NCBI RefSeq assembly: GCF_021129215.1
Contig: NZ_JAJOLP010000001.1
Location: 3,162,001 to 3,226,000, forward strand
DNA: 64,000 nt
Direction of reading: 5' to 3'
Origin: Agromyces sp. S2-1-8
GTDB lineage: Bacteria; Actinomycetota; Actinomycetes; Actinomycetales; Microbacteriaceae
Shown: in pieces, positions 10,221 to 20,329 of the stretch
How positions within the stretch are numbered: the stretch's first letter is position 1
How the letters are laid out: the number at the start of each line of letters is the position of its first letter
The notes under the pieces: generated by a model
What the model saw: the letters and a program-made list of their open reading frames with translations, nothing else
Databases searched by the model: none
What the model was told of the DNA's origin: nothing
Translations under genes and position numbers: made by a program

Positions 10221-11015
10221 TCAGCCGGCAAGCTTCTGCCTCAGCGAGCCGAGGCGGCTGGCGACGCTGCCGTCGATGACGTCGTCGCCGATCTGGATGC
10301 GGACTCCGCCGATGAGGGCGGGGTCGACGATCGTGTCGAATCGGATGGGGCGCCCGGCCTGGGCGGCGAGGCCCTGCTCGAGGCGACCGAGCTGCTCGGC
10401 CGAGAGCGGGACGGCGGTCGTGACGGTCGCCACGTCGAACCCGCGCTGGTCGGCCACGACGGATGCCGCGTGCCTGAGCGCCTCGCCGATGCGACGGCCG
10501 CGGGGCTGCTCGACGAGATGGCGCACGATCGCGACGGTCTGCGGCGCGGCCTTGCCGTCGAGCAGCCGGTTGACGAGCCGCGTCTTCGCCTCGGGCGCGC
10601 TGAGCTTCGAACCGAGCGCGAGCTCGAGCTCGGAGTCGGACGCGACCGTACGGTCGAACGCGAAGAGCTCGGCGTCGATGTCGACGCCCTTCGCGGCGGA
10701 GTCGGCCGCGACGCGGTAGCCGAGGTCTTCGACACCCGCGAGGAAGTCGTCGCCCGACGACCAGCGGCGCGTCGCCGCGGTCACGAGCAGTGCGACCGAC
10801 TCGGCCGGAAGCTGCGATCCGAACACGCGCTCGACGAGCGCGCGCTTCTGGGCGACGTCGGCTTCGGCGTCGGTGAGCGCCGTGCGCAGCTGCGCGGACG
10901 AACCGATCACCCGGCCGGCGGCGAGGAGGCCCTCGGCGACCGGAAGTTCGGCCCGGCCGAGCTCGGCGAGCGCAGCCCGCGACCCGGCCAGGGCCTCTCT
11001 CGTAGCGCTACCCAT
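10221..11015 (-). CDS. atpH: ATP synthase F1 delta subunit
   Basis: A 264-residue peripheral-stalk subunit that joins the b-subunit dimer to the top of the alpha3beta3 head. It is longer than the E. coli protein (177) and matches the 260-270 residue actinobacterial form. The C-terminal part [20 protein letters not shown] is the conserved delta/OSCP signature. It begins 3 bases after atpF. Confidence 0.94.
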   Translation of the reverse strand: MGSATREALAGSRAALAELGRAELPVAEGLLAAGRVIGSSAQLRTALTDAEADVAQKRALVERVFGSQLPAESVALLVTAATRRWSSGDDFLAGVEDLGYRVAADSAAKGVDIDAELFAFDRTVASDSELELALGSKLSAPEAKTRLVNRLLDGKAAPQTVAIVRHLVEQPRGRRIGEALRHAASVVADQRGFDVATVTTAVPLSAEQLGRLEQGLAAQAGRPIRFDTIVDPALIGGVRIQIGDDVIDGSVASRLGSLRQKLAG

Positions 11016-11018
11016 GGA

Positions 11019-11579
11019 TTACTTCTTCCCTCCGGCGGCCGCCTCGGAGGCCTCCAGGTCGGCGAGGAAGCGATCGACGACCGCGGTCGCCTTCGCGTCG
11101 TCGGAGAGCGACTCGCCGATGACGCCCGACGCGAGGTCGATCGCCAGCGTGCCCACCTCGGAGCGGAGCGAGACGAGCGCGCTCTGGCGCTCGGCCTCGA
11201 TCTGCGCCTGGGCGCTCGCGGTGACGCGAGCGGCTTCGGCGACGGCGGTGTCCTTCGCCTCGGCGACGATCTTCTTGCCGTCTTCGCGGGCCGTCTCGCG
11301 GATGCGTCCGGCCTCGGTGCGCGCGTCGGCGAGCTGGGCGGTGTACTCCTCGAGGGCCGCCTCGGCCTTGCGCTGGGCCTCGTCGGCCTTCGCGATGTTG
11401 CCTTCGATCGCCTCAGCACGCTCGTCGAGCAGCTTCTGGACGCGCGGAAGCACGTACTTCCAGAAGAAGAGGAGGAGGATGACGAAGATGACCCCCGACC
11501 AGACGAGGTCGTAGACCTCGGGGATCAGCGGGTTGCGCGTCGTACTCTCCTCCGCGGCGCTCACTACAGAGTGAAGCAT
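11019..11579 (-). CDS. atpF: ATP synthase Fo b subunit
   Basis: A 186-residue subunit: one transmembrane helix near residues 28-47 (VIFVILLLFFWKYVLPRV) followed by a long charged coiled coil rich in Ala, Glu and Arg that forms the peripheral stalk. The N-terminal PEVYDLVWS stretch is typical. Only one b-type gene is present, so the dimer would be homomeric. Confidence 0.94.
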   Translation of the reverse strand: MLHSVVSAAEESTTRNPLIPEVYDLVWSGVIFVILLLFFWKYVLPRVQKLLDERAEAIEGNIAKADEAQRKAEAALEEYTAQLADARTEAGRIRETAREDGKKIVAEAKDTAVAEAARVTASAQAQIEAERQSALVSLRSEVGTLAIDLASGVIGESLSDDAKATAVVDRFLADLEASEAAAGGKK

Positions 11580-11607
11580 GTGTTGACTCCTCGCGGGGCT
11601 GGAGGGT

Positions 11608-12712
<1,105 letters not shown>

Positions 12713-12864
12713 GGCTCTCTCCTGTTTCGGGGCGTGGAGCAGGGGCTCTCGCGACGACGAACATCGGAAACGGATTTCGCACAGGCCTGAGCAGGGCGAA
12801 AACCGTGGGGGATCGCCATTACTCTAGCAAGACTTCTACGAGCAGACGAATTCGGAATCGAAGC

Positions 12865-13344
12865 TTATTCGTCCTCGGGCGCCTTCGGCAGTTCGACGTC
12901 GCTCGCGTACGGCAGTCGCGACTTCGCGACGACGAGCACGTCGACCACGAGCGAGGCGATGACGCCCGCCACGAGGCTCAGGAACACGACCATCGGGTCG
13001 AGCCATGAGGCGCCTCGCAGGACGAACACGAGCACGATGAAGAGGACGAACTTGAGCAACCATCCGCCGAGCACGATTCCGAAGAAGATGCCGACGAACA
13101 GGTCGCTCCCGGCGAACCGGTTCGCCACGAGGATGCTGCCCGCGGTGATGCCCATGAACACGACCGCCATGAGCGTGCCGATGAGACCACCCCAGAGGCC
13201 GGGCATGCCGGCGAAGACGTAGCCGAGCACGGCGCTCACGACGAGGATCACCGCCGCGAGCACTCCACCCCACGCGAGTGCGCGCTTCAGCACGGGGTTC
13301 GAGGTGGGGGTTCGGTCGGCGGGTTCGGGCCGGGCGTCGGTCAT
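12865..13344 (-). CDS. AtpI-position integral membrane protein
   Basis: A 159-residue protein with four predicted membrane helices (around residues 20-40, 46-67, 80-105 and 115-135) and polar ends. It occupies the place of atpI/Atp1, just upstream of atpB, where such proteins help assemble the c ring; sequence similarity to classical AtpI is weak and the call rests on position and topology. Two adjacent ATGs (13347, 13344) are possible; 13344 is better spaced from GGAG. The first overlaps the stop of the wecA-like gene as ATGA, so the genes are coupled. A 152-base gap to atpB holds no other gene. Confidence 0.72.
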   Translation of the reverse strand: MTDARPEPADRTPTSNPVLKRALAWGGVLAAVILVVSAVLGYVFAGMPGLWGGLIGTLMAVVFMGITAGSILVANRFAGSDLFVGIFFGIVLGGWLLKFVLFIVLVFVLRGASWLDPMVVFLSLVAGVIASLVVDVLVVAKSRLPYASDVELPKAPEDE

Positions 13345-14609
13345 CATGCTCCAGTCGAGGGGTCGCCCGATTCTACCGAGGACGAACCTGCGAGTTCGTC
13401 GATCGGGGCGTCGGGCCCGGTAGCGGCGGGCCCAGCGGGCGTCGCCGTCGACGGGCGCTCCTCGGCGGCGACCGTCAGCCGCTTGCGCCGCCCGAGCGGG
13501 GCGAGCGTGATGATCGTGCACGCGAGGAAGCCCACGCCGAGGAACACGAACGCCCACCACGTGCTGAGGTGGAAGTAGACGGGCAGCACGTACGTCAGGA
13601 GGCATCCGACCGAGGCGACCGCCGTCCAGCCGTACAGGATGAGCACCGCGTTGAGGTGGGAGTGCCCCATGTCGAGCAGCCGGTGGTGGAGGTGCTTCCG
13701 GTCGGCCGCGAACGGCGACTTGCCCGCGCGCAGGCGCCGGATGACGGCCATGCCGAAATCGAGCAACGGGATGATCAGCACCACGAACGGCAGGATGATC
13801 GGCATGAACGCGGCGAACAGCTCGCTGAAGCCGACGCCGACCGGGTTGATCTGGCCGGTCACCGCGATCGCCGAGGTCGCCATGAGCAGGCCGATGAGGA
13901 GGGCCCCCGCGTCGCCCATGAAGAGCTTCGCGGGGTGCCAGTTGAGCGGCAGGAACCCGGCGCACGCCCCCACGACGACGACCGCGAGCAGCGACGCGAG
14001 GTTGAAGTAGTTGAGGGGCGACGTCTGCTGCACGAGCAGGTAGGTGTAGAGGAAGAACACGCCGTTCGCGATGAGCGAGACGCCTGCGACGAGCCCGTCG
14101 AGGCCGTCGATGAAGTTGACCGCGTTCATCACGAGCACGATCGTGAACACGGTGAGCGTCGCACTGACCCACGACGGGATGAGCGTGATGCCGGCGATCG
14201 GCAGCGACACGATGGACACGCCCTGCCAGGCGATCAGCCCGGCGGCGATGAACTGCCCGGCGAGCTTCGTCGTCCAGTCGAGGTCCCAGATGTCGTCGGC
14301 GACGCCGATGAGCACGATGAGCAGCGCCGCGCCGAGGATCGCGAGCATCTGCGCGGGGTTCTGGAAGATGATCGCGACGTTCGCGAACCGCTGGATGCCG
14401 AGCGTCGAGATGAACGCCGCCGCGCCGATCGCCACGAGCACGCCGACGAACATCGCGACGCCGCCGAGCCGGGGCGTCGGACGGGTGTGCACGTCGCGCT
14501 CGCGGATCTTCGGGTACAGCCGGTACTTGAGGCTCAGCTTCCAGACGAGGATCGAGCCGCCGAACGTGACGAGCGCGGCGAGCAGCGCGAGGGTGAGGAA
14601 CAGGGTCAT
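13344..14609 (-). CDS. MraY/WecA/TagO-family phospho-glycosyl transferase
   Basis: A 421-residue polytopic membrane enzyme (about 11 helices) that transfers a UDP-linked N-acetylhexosamine-1-phosphate to undecaprenyl phosphate, starting cell-wall polymer or glycan synthesis. Motifs: VADDIWDLDW with Asp105-Asp106, NFIDGLDG (165-172), MGDAGAL (231-237) and HLHHRL (306-311). The HLHHR form points to WecA/TagO-like GlcNAc-1-P transferases and not to MraY. The last 60 residues form a Pro/Ala/Ser-rich cytoplasmic tail. It overlaps tsaC by 4 bases (ATGA) and precedes the atp operon, the standard actinobacterial arrangement. Confidence 0.92.
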   Translation of the reverse strand: MTLFLTLALLAALVTFGGSILVWKLSLKYRLYPKIRERDVHTRPTPRLGGVAMFVGVLVAIGAAAFISTLGIQRFANVAIIFQNPAQMLAILGAALLIVLIGVADDIWDLDWTTKLAGQFIAAGLIAWQGVSIVSLPIAGITLIPSWVSATLTVFTIVLVMNAVNFIDGLDGLVAGVSLIANGVFFLYTYLLVQQTSPLNYFNLASLLAVVVVGACAGFLPLNWHPAKLFMGDAGALLIGLLMATSAIAVTGQINPVGVGFSELFAAFMPIILPFVVLIIPLLDFGMAVIRRLRAGKSPFAADRKHLHHRLLDMGHSHLNAVLILYGWTAVASVGCLLTYVLPVYFHLSTWWAFVFLGVGFLACTIITLAPLGRRKRLTVAAEERPSTATPAGPAATGPDAPIDELAGSSSVESGDPSTGA

Positions 14610-15433
14610 GAGACGGCGGCGTCCGCGTCGTCGGCGGGCGCGGAACCCTCGGCGGGCGCGGCACCGTCAGCGGGCGCGCCACCGTCAACGGGCGCGGATG
14701 CCTCGTCCGCGAGCTGCTCGGACGCCTCGGGCTCGTCGTCGGCGGGCTCGAGCAGCTCCTCCCCCACGACCGCGGCGATGCGCTCGCGCGACACGACGCC
14801 CGCGCGCACGATGCGCAGCACGCCGCCCGACTCGGTGAGCCCGGTGGCGTCGACGATCGTCGACGACGTGTCGCCCGGCCGGTCGCCGATGGCCTCGTAG
14901 CCGGTGCCGGCCTCGCCCCCGTCGAGATAGACGGCGACCGATTCGCCGAGCATCTCGACCGCGGCCCCGGCGGTGGTCGCCGACGGCAGGCCCGAGAGGT
15001 TGGCCGACGAGACCGCGAGCGGACCGGTCTCGGAGAGGAGCTCGAGGGCGATCGGGTTCGCGGGCATGCGCAGCGCGACGGTGCCGCGGGTCTCGCCGAG
15101 GTCCCACTGGAGCGACGGCTGGGCGCGGAGGATGACGGTGAGCCCGCCCGGCCAGAACTCGGCGACCAGGTCGCGCACGGCGGGCGGCACCTCGGTCGCC
15201 AGTGCGTCGAGGGTCGGCAGTCCGGGGATGAGCACGGGCGGCGGCGACGTGCGCTCGCGGCCCTTGGCCTCGAGCAGGCGCGCGACCGCTTTCGCGTTGA
15301 ACGCGTCGGCGGCGACGCCGTACACCGTGTCGGTCGGCAGCACGACGAGTTCGCCGCGCCCGATCGCGCCCCGCGCGAGTCGCATGCCGGTGAGCAGCTG
15401 GGAGTCGACCGAGCAGTCGTAGGTGGCAGTCAT
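14606..15433 (-). CDS. tsaC: L-threonylcarbamoyladenylate synthase (Sua5/YrdC family)
   Basis: A 275-residue enzyme making threonylcarbamoyl-AMP from Thr, bicarbonate and ATP for the t6A modification of ANN-decoding tRNAs. The YrdC core runs to about residue 215: LPTDTVYGVAADA, RLLEAKGRERTSP, FWPGGLTVILRA, ALRMPANP and SSANLSG are all present. The final ~45 residues are a low-complexity tail built from short PAD/PAE repeats encoded by four 18-bp tandem units, not needed for catalysis in the family. ATG at 15433, directly after a TAGAAT -10 element. Confidence 0.93.
   Translation of the reverse strand: MTATYDCSVDSQLLTGMRLARGAIGRGELVVLPTDTVYGVAADAFNAKAVARLLEAKGRERTSPPPVLIPGLPTLDALATEVPPAVRDLVAEFWPGGLTVILRAQPSLQWDLGETRGTVALRMPANPIALELLSETGPLAVSSANLSGLPSATTAGAAVEMLGESVAVYLDGGEAGTGYEAIGDRPGDTSSTIVDATGLTESGGVLRIVRAGVVSRERIAAVVGEELLEPADDEPEASEQLADEASAPVDGGAPADGAAPAEGSAPADDADAAVS
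14631..14702 (-). repeat. Four tandem 18-bp units in the tsaC 3' end
   Basis: Units at 14631-14648, 14649-14666, 14667-14684 and 14685-14702 share the core CGGGCGCGG with few differences. They encode an Ala/Pro/acidic tail and, being a multiple of three, could change number without breaking the frame. Confidence 0.8.
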
Positions 15434-15443
15434 GACCTGCCCG

Positions 15444-15449
15444 ATTCTA
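15444..15449 (-). promoter_or_regulatory. Probable -10 of the tsaC-wecA-atp run
   Basis: On the minus strand TAGAAT lies ten bases before the tsaC ATG, which would give a very short leader. No clear -35 is seen; the region that would hold it is the arm of the neighbouring terminator hairpin. Confidence 0.45.
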
Positions 15450-15470
15450 GACCAGCGCCGGGCCACGATC

Positions 15471-15503
15471 GGATGCCTCGGGCCGCACGGGCCCGAGGCA
15501 TCC
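15471..15503 (-). terminator. GGATGCCTCG-type hairpin terminator after the ABC exporter
   Basis: Perfect 14-bp arms (15471-15484 and 15490-15503, starting GGATGCCTCGGG) around a 5-nt loop. It lies 19 bases after the permease stop on the minus strand. The arm sequence recurs in three other intergenic hairpins of this window. Confidence 0.8.
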
Positions 15504-15521
15504 GACGCGACGCCGCGCCGC

Positions 15522-16343
15522 TCAGCGGCGGCCGGACTTGCGGCGGAACAGCCACGCTCCCCAGGCCGCGGCGATCGCGATGATCGCGGCGCACCAGCCG
15601 ACCGCCCACCACGCGGAATCGCCGACCGGCGTGCCCATGAGCAGGGCGCGGATCGTCTCGATGACCGGGGTGATCGGCTGGTTCTCGGCGACCCACTGGA
15701 GCCACTCGGGCATCGTGTCGACCGGCACGAACGCGCTCGACACGTACGGCAGGAACAGCAGGATGAAGCCGTAGCCGCTCGCCGCCTCCGGTGACGGTGC
15801 GGCGAGCCCGATCGCGGCGAAGAGGTACGTGATCGTGAGGATGTACAGCGCGACCATGCCGAAGGCGGCGAGCCATTCGAGCGGGGTCGCCGACGGCCGG
15901 AACCCGACGAGCAGGGCCACGCCGATCACGATCGCCGTGGCGATGAGGTTTCGCACGAGGCTCACGGCGACGTGGCCCGTGAGCACCGCGCCGCTGCGCA
16001 GCGGCATCGTGCGGAACCGGTCGATGATGCCCGTCGACATGTCTCGCGAGACGGAGATCGCGGTCGTGGAGGCGCCGAATCCGGCGCACAGCAGGATGAT
16101 GCCGGGAACGACGTAGTCGACGTACCCGCCCGACGGGTCGATCGCGTTGCCGAAGATGTAGGTGAACATCAGCATGAGCATCGTCGGCAGCAGGACGGCC
16201 ATCATCATTGTGTCGACGTCGCGGATGGTGTGGATGAAGCTGCGGGTGATGAACACCCGCTCGGCGGTGAAGCCGCGCACGCGCGGACGATGTGCGACGG
16301 CGTCGGGCCCGGCGGCGGCACGGGCTGCGGTGAGCGTGGTCAT
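15522..16343 (-). CDS. ABC-2 type exporter permease (DrrB-like)
   Basis: A 273-residue membrane protein with six predicted helices (first near 45-68, last near 245-265) and the ABC-2 signature region FGASTTAISVSRDMSTGIIDRFRTMPL. With the ATPase upstream it would form a drug, lipid or natural-product exporter of the daunorubicin-resistance type. The start lies 12 bases after the ATPase stop. Cargo cannot be deduced. Confidence 0.88.
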   Translation of the reverse strand: MTTLTAARAAAGPDAVAHRPRVRGFTAERVFITRSFIHTIRDVDTMMMAVLLPTMLMLMFTYIFGNAIDPSGGYVDYVVPGIILLCAGFGASTTAISVSRDMSTGIIDRFRTMPLRSGAVLTGHVAVSLVRNLIATAIVIGVALLVGFRPSATPLEWLAAFGMVALYILTITYLFAAIGLAAPSPEAASGYGFILLFLPYVSSAFVPVDTMPEWLQWVAENQPITPVIETIRALLMGTPVGDSAWWAVGWCAAIIAIAAAWGAWLFRRKSGRR

Positions 16344-16355
16344 GTCGGGCTCCGT

Positions 16356-17279
16356 TCAGTTCGTGGCGATGAGTTCGGGGGCGGATGCCTCGGCCGCCGC
16401 CGCCGGACGATCGGCCGTGATGGCGAGGAACACGTCGTCGAGGCTCGGCCGGCGGATGGTCACCTGGACGCCGTCGGCCCCGGCGAGGGCGGCCCGGTCG
16501 AGCTCGTCGATGGCGGCCCGCAGCCCGTGCACGCTGCCGTCGGTGGGCAGTTCGCGGAGCAGCACGCCGTCGGCGTCGCGCAGCTCGACCACATCGCCGC
16601 CGACCCGCGACTTGAGCTCGTCGGCCGTGCCCTCGGCGGCGATGCGCCCGCGGTCGAGCACGGCGATGCGATCGGCCAGCCGGTCGGCCTCCTCCAGGTA
16701 CTGCGTCGTGAGGAAGATGGTCGTACCCGCGTCGGCGAGCGAGCGGATGACGGCCCAGAGCTCCTGGCGGCTGCGGGTGTCGAGACCGGTCGTCGGCTCG
16801 TCGAGGAAGAGCACCGGCACCTGCACGACGAGGCTCAGGGCGAGGTCGAGTCGGCGACGCATGCCGCCGGAGTAGGTGGCGACCCGGCGGTCGGCGGCCT
16901 GCTCGAGGTCGAAGCGCGCGATGAGCTCGGTCGCGCGGAGCCGGGCGTCGCGCCGGGCGAGCCCCGAGAGCCGGCCCATCATCACGAGGTTCTCGCGCGC
17001 CGTGAGCACCTCGTCGACGGCGGCCGCCTGGCCCGTCAGGGCGATGCACTGCTGCACCGCGGCCGGCTCGCGCAGCAGATCGCGACCCATGACCGCGGCG
17101 GTGCCGGAGTCGGGCGCCACGAGGGTCGTGAGGATGTTGATGGTCGTCGTCTTGCCGGCGCCGTTCGGCCCGAGCAGCGCGAAGACGCTGCCGGCGGGGA
17201 CCGCGAGGTCGAGGCCCGCGAGCACCTCGGTGCGGCCGAAGGCCTTGCGCAGGCCCCGCGCTTCGATGGCGAGTTGCAT
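16356..17279 (-). CDS. ABC exporter ATP-binding protein (DrrA-like)
   Basis: A 307-residue ATPase: Walker A GPNGAGKTT (37-45), signature YSGGM (136-140), Walker B VLFLDEPTTGLD (156-167), then the H-loop region ending TTQYLEEADRLADR. The C-terminal extension of about 90 residues (RRPSLDDVFLAIT) is typical of the DrrA/CcmA daunorubicin-resistance branch. AGGAG precedes the ATG. It is divergent from the TetR gene across a shared AT-rich regulatory region, suggesting that the regulator controls this exporter. Confidence 0.92.
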   Translation of the reverse strand: MQLAIEARGLRKAFGRTEVLAGLDLAVPAGSVFALLGPNGAGKTTTINILTTLVAPDSGTAAVMGRDLLREPAAVQQCIALTGQAAAVDEVLTARENLVMMGRLSGLARRDARLRATELIARFDLEQAADRRVATYSGGMRRRLDLALSLVVQVPVLFLDEPTTGLDTRSRQELWAVIRSLADAGTTIFLTTQYLEEADRLADRIAVLDRGRIAAEGTADELKSRVGGDVVELRDADGVLLRELPTDGSVHGLRAAIDELDRAALAGADGVQVTIRRPSLDDVFLAITADRPAAAAEASAPELIATN

Positions 17280-17309
17280 GTCGTGCTCCTGTCGGTCGGG
17301 ATTCGCACC

Positions 17310-17376
17310 ACTGTTGCGTATGGCGCAAACTGTTTATGTCATGCACTGTTGTTTAAGTAATACACAGTTCTAGACT
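17310..17376. promoter_or_regulatory. Divergent promoters and operator of the TetR / DrrAB pair
   Basis: The region is much more AT-rich than its surroundings. For tetR, TTGTTT (17349-17354) and TAGACT (17371-17376) are 16 bases apart. For the exporter on the minus strand, ATGACA (17337-17342) and TACGCA (17315-17320) are also 16 apart. ACTGTT occurs three times in the same direction (17310, 17329, 17345) and once inverted at 17364-17369; a 5-bp inverted repeat TTGCG/CGCAA lies at 17314-17328. These repeats overlap both promoters and are plausible TetR binding sites. Confidence 0.6.
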
Positions 17377-17429
17377 GAGGTCAACCCGAAGCCGGCCCGA
17401 GCCGGCCGACGCCGACCGACTGGAGCCGA

Positions 17430-18425
17430 ATGAGCGACGAGCGAGCCGACCCCGAACTCCCCCGCGGCGTCGCCCTGGCCTGGGGCGTCGCCGCCCACCC
17501 GCAGCGCGGCCCGAAGCGCGAGCTCTCGATCGAGCGCATCGTCGACGCCGCGATCGAGATCGCGGATGCCGAGGGCATCGGGGCGGTGTCGATGAGCCGG
17601 GTCGCCGCGTCGCTCGGATTCACCACGATGTCGCTCTACCGGTACGTGACGAGCAAGGACGACCTGATCCTGCTGATGCAGGAGGGCGCCGTCGAGCCGC
17701 CCGTGCCGGACGAGCACGTCGAGCGTGCCTGGCGCGATGGCGTGACCGCGTGGGTGCTCGCCATGCGCGCCGCCTACCGCGAGCACCCGTGGCTCGTCGA
17801 CATCCCGATCTCGGGAGCCCCAATCACGCCGAACAGCCTGCTCATCGTGGACTGGTTCCTGCGCGAGGTCCGCGACCTCCCGCTCAGCGACGGCGAGAAG
17901 ATGTCGGCCCTGCTGCTGCTCACGAGCTACGCCCGCGCGACCAGTGCGCAGGACCGCGACCTCCGGGCCGCCGCCGAGGCGGCCGCAGACCCGCGCGAGG
18001 TCACCGGCGAGAGCGCCTTCGCCGCACTCTCGGAGCTCGTGACCCCTGAGCGATTCCCGTACCTGAGCCCGCTCCTCGCCGCCGGCGGGTACGTCGCCGA
18101 GCCCGGCACCCACCCCGGCGAGACGGACGAGGACTTCTCGTTCGGGCTCCTCCGCATCCTCGACGGCATCGAGCACCACGTCGACCACCAGGGCGGCACG
18201 ACCGCCCCCGCCGAGCCCGAGCCGCTTCCCGAGCTCCCACCGCAGCTCGACCTGCCCCGCGACCAGCGCGTGCGCGACGCCGCGAAGGCCAGGCGCGAGG
18301 CCGAGAAGTCGGTGCGCGAGGCGCAGAAGGCGCTCCGTGAGGCGCAGAAGCGCGAGCGCGAGGCGATCAAGCACGCCCTCGAGCGCGAGAAGGCCGCGCG
18401 CGAGAAGGCCGAACGGGCGAAGTAG
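17430..18425 (+). CDS. TetR family transcriptional regulator with long charged tail
   Basis: A 331-residue repressor-type protein. The N-terminal helix-turn-helix is clear (VSMSRVAASLGFTTMSLYRYV, about residues 55-75), followed by a ligand-binding domain resembling the TetR C-terminal family (SGAPITPNSLLIVDWFLREV). Unusually, the last ~75 residues form a Lys/Arg/Glu/Ala-rich uninterrupted helix or coiled coil (QKALREAQKREREAIKHAL). Ordinary TetR proteins end near 200-240 residues. It faces the DrrAB operon and likely represses it in the absence of a drug-like ligand. Confidence 0.9.
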   Translation: MSDERADPELPRGVALAWGVAAHPQRGPKRELSIERIVDAAIEIADAEGIGAVSMSRVAASLGFTTMSLYRYVTSKDDLILLMQEGAVEPPVPDEHVERAWRDGVTAWVLAMRAAYREHPWLVDIPISGAPITPNSLLIVDWFLREVRDLPLSDGEKMSALLLLTSYARATSAQDRDLRAAAEAAADPREVTGESAFAALSELVTPERFPYLSPLLAAGGYVAEPGTHPGETDEDFSFGLLRILDGIEHHVDHQGGTTAPAEPEPLPELPPQLDLPRDQRVRDAAKARREAEKSVREAQKALREAQKREREAIKHALEREKAAREKAERAK

Positions 18426-18426
18426 C

Positions 18427-19308
18427 TCAGCGCAGGGCGGTCGTCGCCCGGTCGCGCCCCGTCAGGTCCCGGTGGTGGGCGATCGCGCGCCATCCGTCGG
18501 CGGCGAGGATCGCGGCGATGTCGGCCGACTGCGCCTCGCCGTGCTCGATCACGAGCACGCCGCCCGGCCGAAGCAGCGCGAGCGCGCGCTGCGAGAGCAC
18601 CCGCACGACGTCGAGCCCGTCGACCCCGCCGTAGAGCGCGGCCTCGGGGTCGTGGAGGCGCACCTCGGGATCGCGCGGGATCGCGCCGAGCGGGATGTAC
18701 GGCGGATTCGACGCGACGACCGAGACCCGGCCGTCGAGCTCGGGCAGCGCGTCGGCGAGGTCGCCGAAGACGAGCTCGAGGTTCGGCGCCCCCACTTCCT
18801 CGACGTTGCGGCGCGTCCACACGTACGCCTCGGGCGACTTCTCGACCGCCCAGACCCGCGCGTGCGGCACCTCGGTCGCGAGCGCGAGCGCGATGGCGCC
18901 CGATCCCGTGCCGAGGTCGACGCCGATCGGCTCTGGCTCGGCCGCCGCCCGCAGCGCGTCGATCGCGAGCTGCGCGACGCCCTCGGTCTCCGGCCGCGGC
19001 ACGAACACGCCGGGGCCGACCGAGAGCTCGAGCGAACGGAACGCCGCCCGGCCGGTCAGGTGCTGCAGCGGCTCGCGCCGGGCACGCCGCGCGACGAGCG
19101 ACGCGAGCGCCGAGGCATCCTCGGTCTCGATCGTGACGCCGACGACGAGACGCGCCTGCACCCCGCCTCGGCTCAGCCCGAGCACGTGCCCGATGAGGAG
19201 CTCCGCGTCGACGTCGGGGTCGGGCACGCCCGCCGAGGCGAGCGTCGCCGCGATCTCGTCGCGCACCTCGCGCAGCGACCGGCCTGGCTGTTCAACGGGT
19301 GCATCCAC
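18427..19308 (-). CDS. prmC: Peptide chain release factor N(5)-glutamine methyltransferase
   Basis: A 293-residue SAM-dependent enzyme that methylates the Gln of the GGQ motif in release factors RF1 and RF2. The SAM site DLGTGSG (131-137) and the catalytic NPPY (201-204) are present, with the helical N-terminal substrate domain. The GTG at 19308 is the start whose product matches the family N-terminus; a longer frame runs into the cysK promoter. It lies one base past the TetR stop (convergent, 18425/18427). In many actinobacteria it directly follows prfA; here cysK-cysE stand between them. Confidence 0.92.
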   Translation of the reverse strand: MDAPVEQPGRSLREVRDEIAATLASAGVPDPDVDAELLIGHVLGLSRGGVQARLVVGVTIETEDASALASLVARRARREPLQHLTGRAAFRSLELSVGPGVFVPRPETEGVAQLAIDALRAAAEPEPIGVDLGTGSGAIALALATEVPHARVWAVEKSPEAYVWTRRNVEEVGAPNLELVFGDLADALPELDGRVSVVASNPPYIPLGAIPRDPEVRLHDPEAALYGGVDGLDVVRVLSQRALALLRPGGVLVIEHGEAQSADIAAILAADGWRAIAHHRDLTGRDRATTALR

Positions 19309-19350
19309 GCAATGGAATGTAACGCACGCCCACGGCCCCGGCCGCGCCCA

Positions 19351-19356
19351 TAGGCT
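19351..19356 (+). promoter_or_regulatory. Probable -10 of cysK-cysE
   Basis: TAGGCT lies 37 bases before the cysK ATG. The same hexamer occurs before the flavin reductase gene at 38086 and close variants TAGACT before several other genes here. No reliable -35 was found. Confidence 0.4.
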
Positions 19357-19393
19357 GGGCACGCTCGCACCGCCCCTCGAGAAAGGCCCGACC

Positions 19394-20329
19394 ATGGCTC
19401 AGATCTACGACAACATCACGCAGGCGTTCGGCCGCACGCCGCTCGTCCGACTGAACCGCCTCACCGAGGGCGCCGGTGCGACCGTGCTCGCGAAGCTCGA
19501 GTTCTACAATCCCTCCGCGAGCGTCAAGGACCGCCTGGGCGTGGGCATCGTCGACGCCGCCGAGGCATCGGGCGAGCTGAAGCCCGGCGGCACCATCGTC
19601 GAGGGCACGAGCGGCAACACGGGCATCGCCCTCGCCGCGATCGGCGCGGCGCGGGGCTACAAGGTCATCCTCGCGATGCCCGAGACCATGTCGAAGGAGC
19701 GCAAGTCGCTGCTCAAGGCGTACGGCGCCGAGCTCGTGCTCACCCCGGGCTCCGAGGGCATGAAGGGCGCCGTCGCGAAGGCCGAGGAGCTCGCCGCCTC
19801 GACCCCCGGCGCGATCCTCGCCCGCCAGTTCGAGAACCAGGCCAACGTCGAGATCCACCGCCGCACGACGGCCGAGGAGGTCTGGGACGACACCGACGGC
19901 GGCGTCGACATCTTCGTCGCGGGCATCGGCACCGGCGGCACCATCTCGGGCGTCGGCCAGGTGCTCAAGGAGCGGAAGCCCGAGGTGCAGGTCGTCGCGG
20001 TCGAGCCGGCCGAGTCGCCCATCCTCAACGGCGGCCAGCCCGGCCCGCACAAGATCCAGGGCATCGGCGCGAACTTCGTACCCGACGTGCTCGACCGCAC
20101 CGTCTACGACGAGGTGCTCGACGTCAACATCGACCAGGCCGTCGCGACCGCGCGCCGGCTCGGTCAGGAGGAGGGCATCCTCGGCGGCATCTCGTCGGGT
20201 GCGACGGTGTACGCCGCCCTCGAGCTCGCCAAGCGTCCCGAGAACGCCGGCAAGACCATCGTCGTGATCGTCGCGAGCTACGGCGAGCGGTATCTCTCGA
20301 CCGTCCTGTACGAGGGTCTGCTTGACTGA
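19394..20329 (+). CDS. cysK: Cysteine synthase (O-acetylserine sulfhydrylase)
   Basis: A 311-residue PLP enzyme converting O-acetylserine and sulfide to cysteine. Schiff-base Lys45 in SVKDR, substrate loop TSGNTG (72-77) and phosphate loop GTGGT (179-183) are intact. Length and motifs fit the CysK branch. The ATG is preceded by GAAAGG. It overlaps the downstream cysE by 8 bases, so the two enzymes, which form the cysteine synthase complex in other bacteria, are translated from one message. Confidence 0.96.
   Translation: MAQIYDNITQAFGRTPLVRLNRLTEGAGATVLAKLEFYNPSASVKDRLGVGIVDAAEASGELKPGGTIVEGTSGNTGIALAAIGAARGYKVILAMPETMSKERKSLLKAYGAELVLTPGSEGMKGAVAKAEELAASTPGAILARQFENQANVEIHRRTTAEEVWDDTDGGVDIFVAGIGTGGTISGVGQVLKERKPEVQVVAVEPAESPILNGGQPGPHKIQGIGANFVPDVLDRTVYDEVLDVNIDQAVATARRLGQEEGILGGISSGATVYAALELAKRPENAGKTIVVIVASYGERYLSTVLYEGLLD

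Noticed and set aside
8440..10719. A 759-codon frame opposite atpA and atpH
   Set aside because: It is the complement of strongly conserved ATP synthase genes and has shadow-type composition (alternating Leu, Asp, Val, Arg).
14278..14900. Plus-strand frames over wecA/tsaC that look like repeat proteins
   Set aside because: They are opposite conserved genes and are made from the complement of the 18-bp repeats.
18695..19393. Upstream extension of cysK by over 200 codons
   Set aside because: The extension runs antisense to prmC and encodes Ser/Arg/Thr-rich nonsense; the real start MAQIYDN at 19394 has a ribosome binding site.
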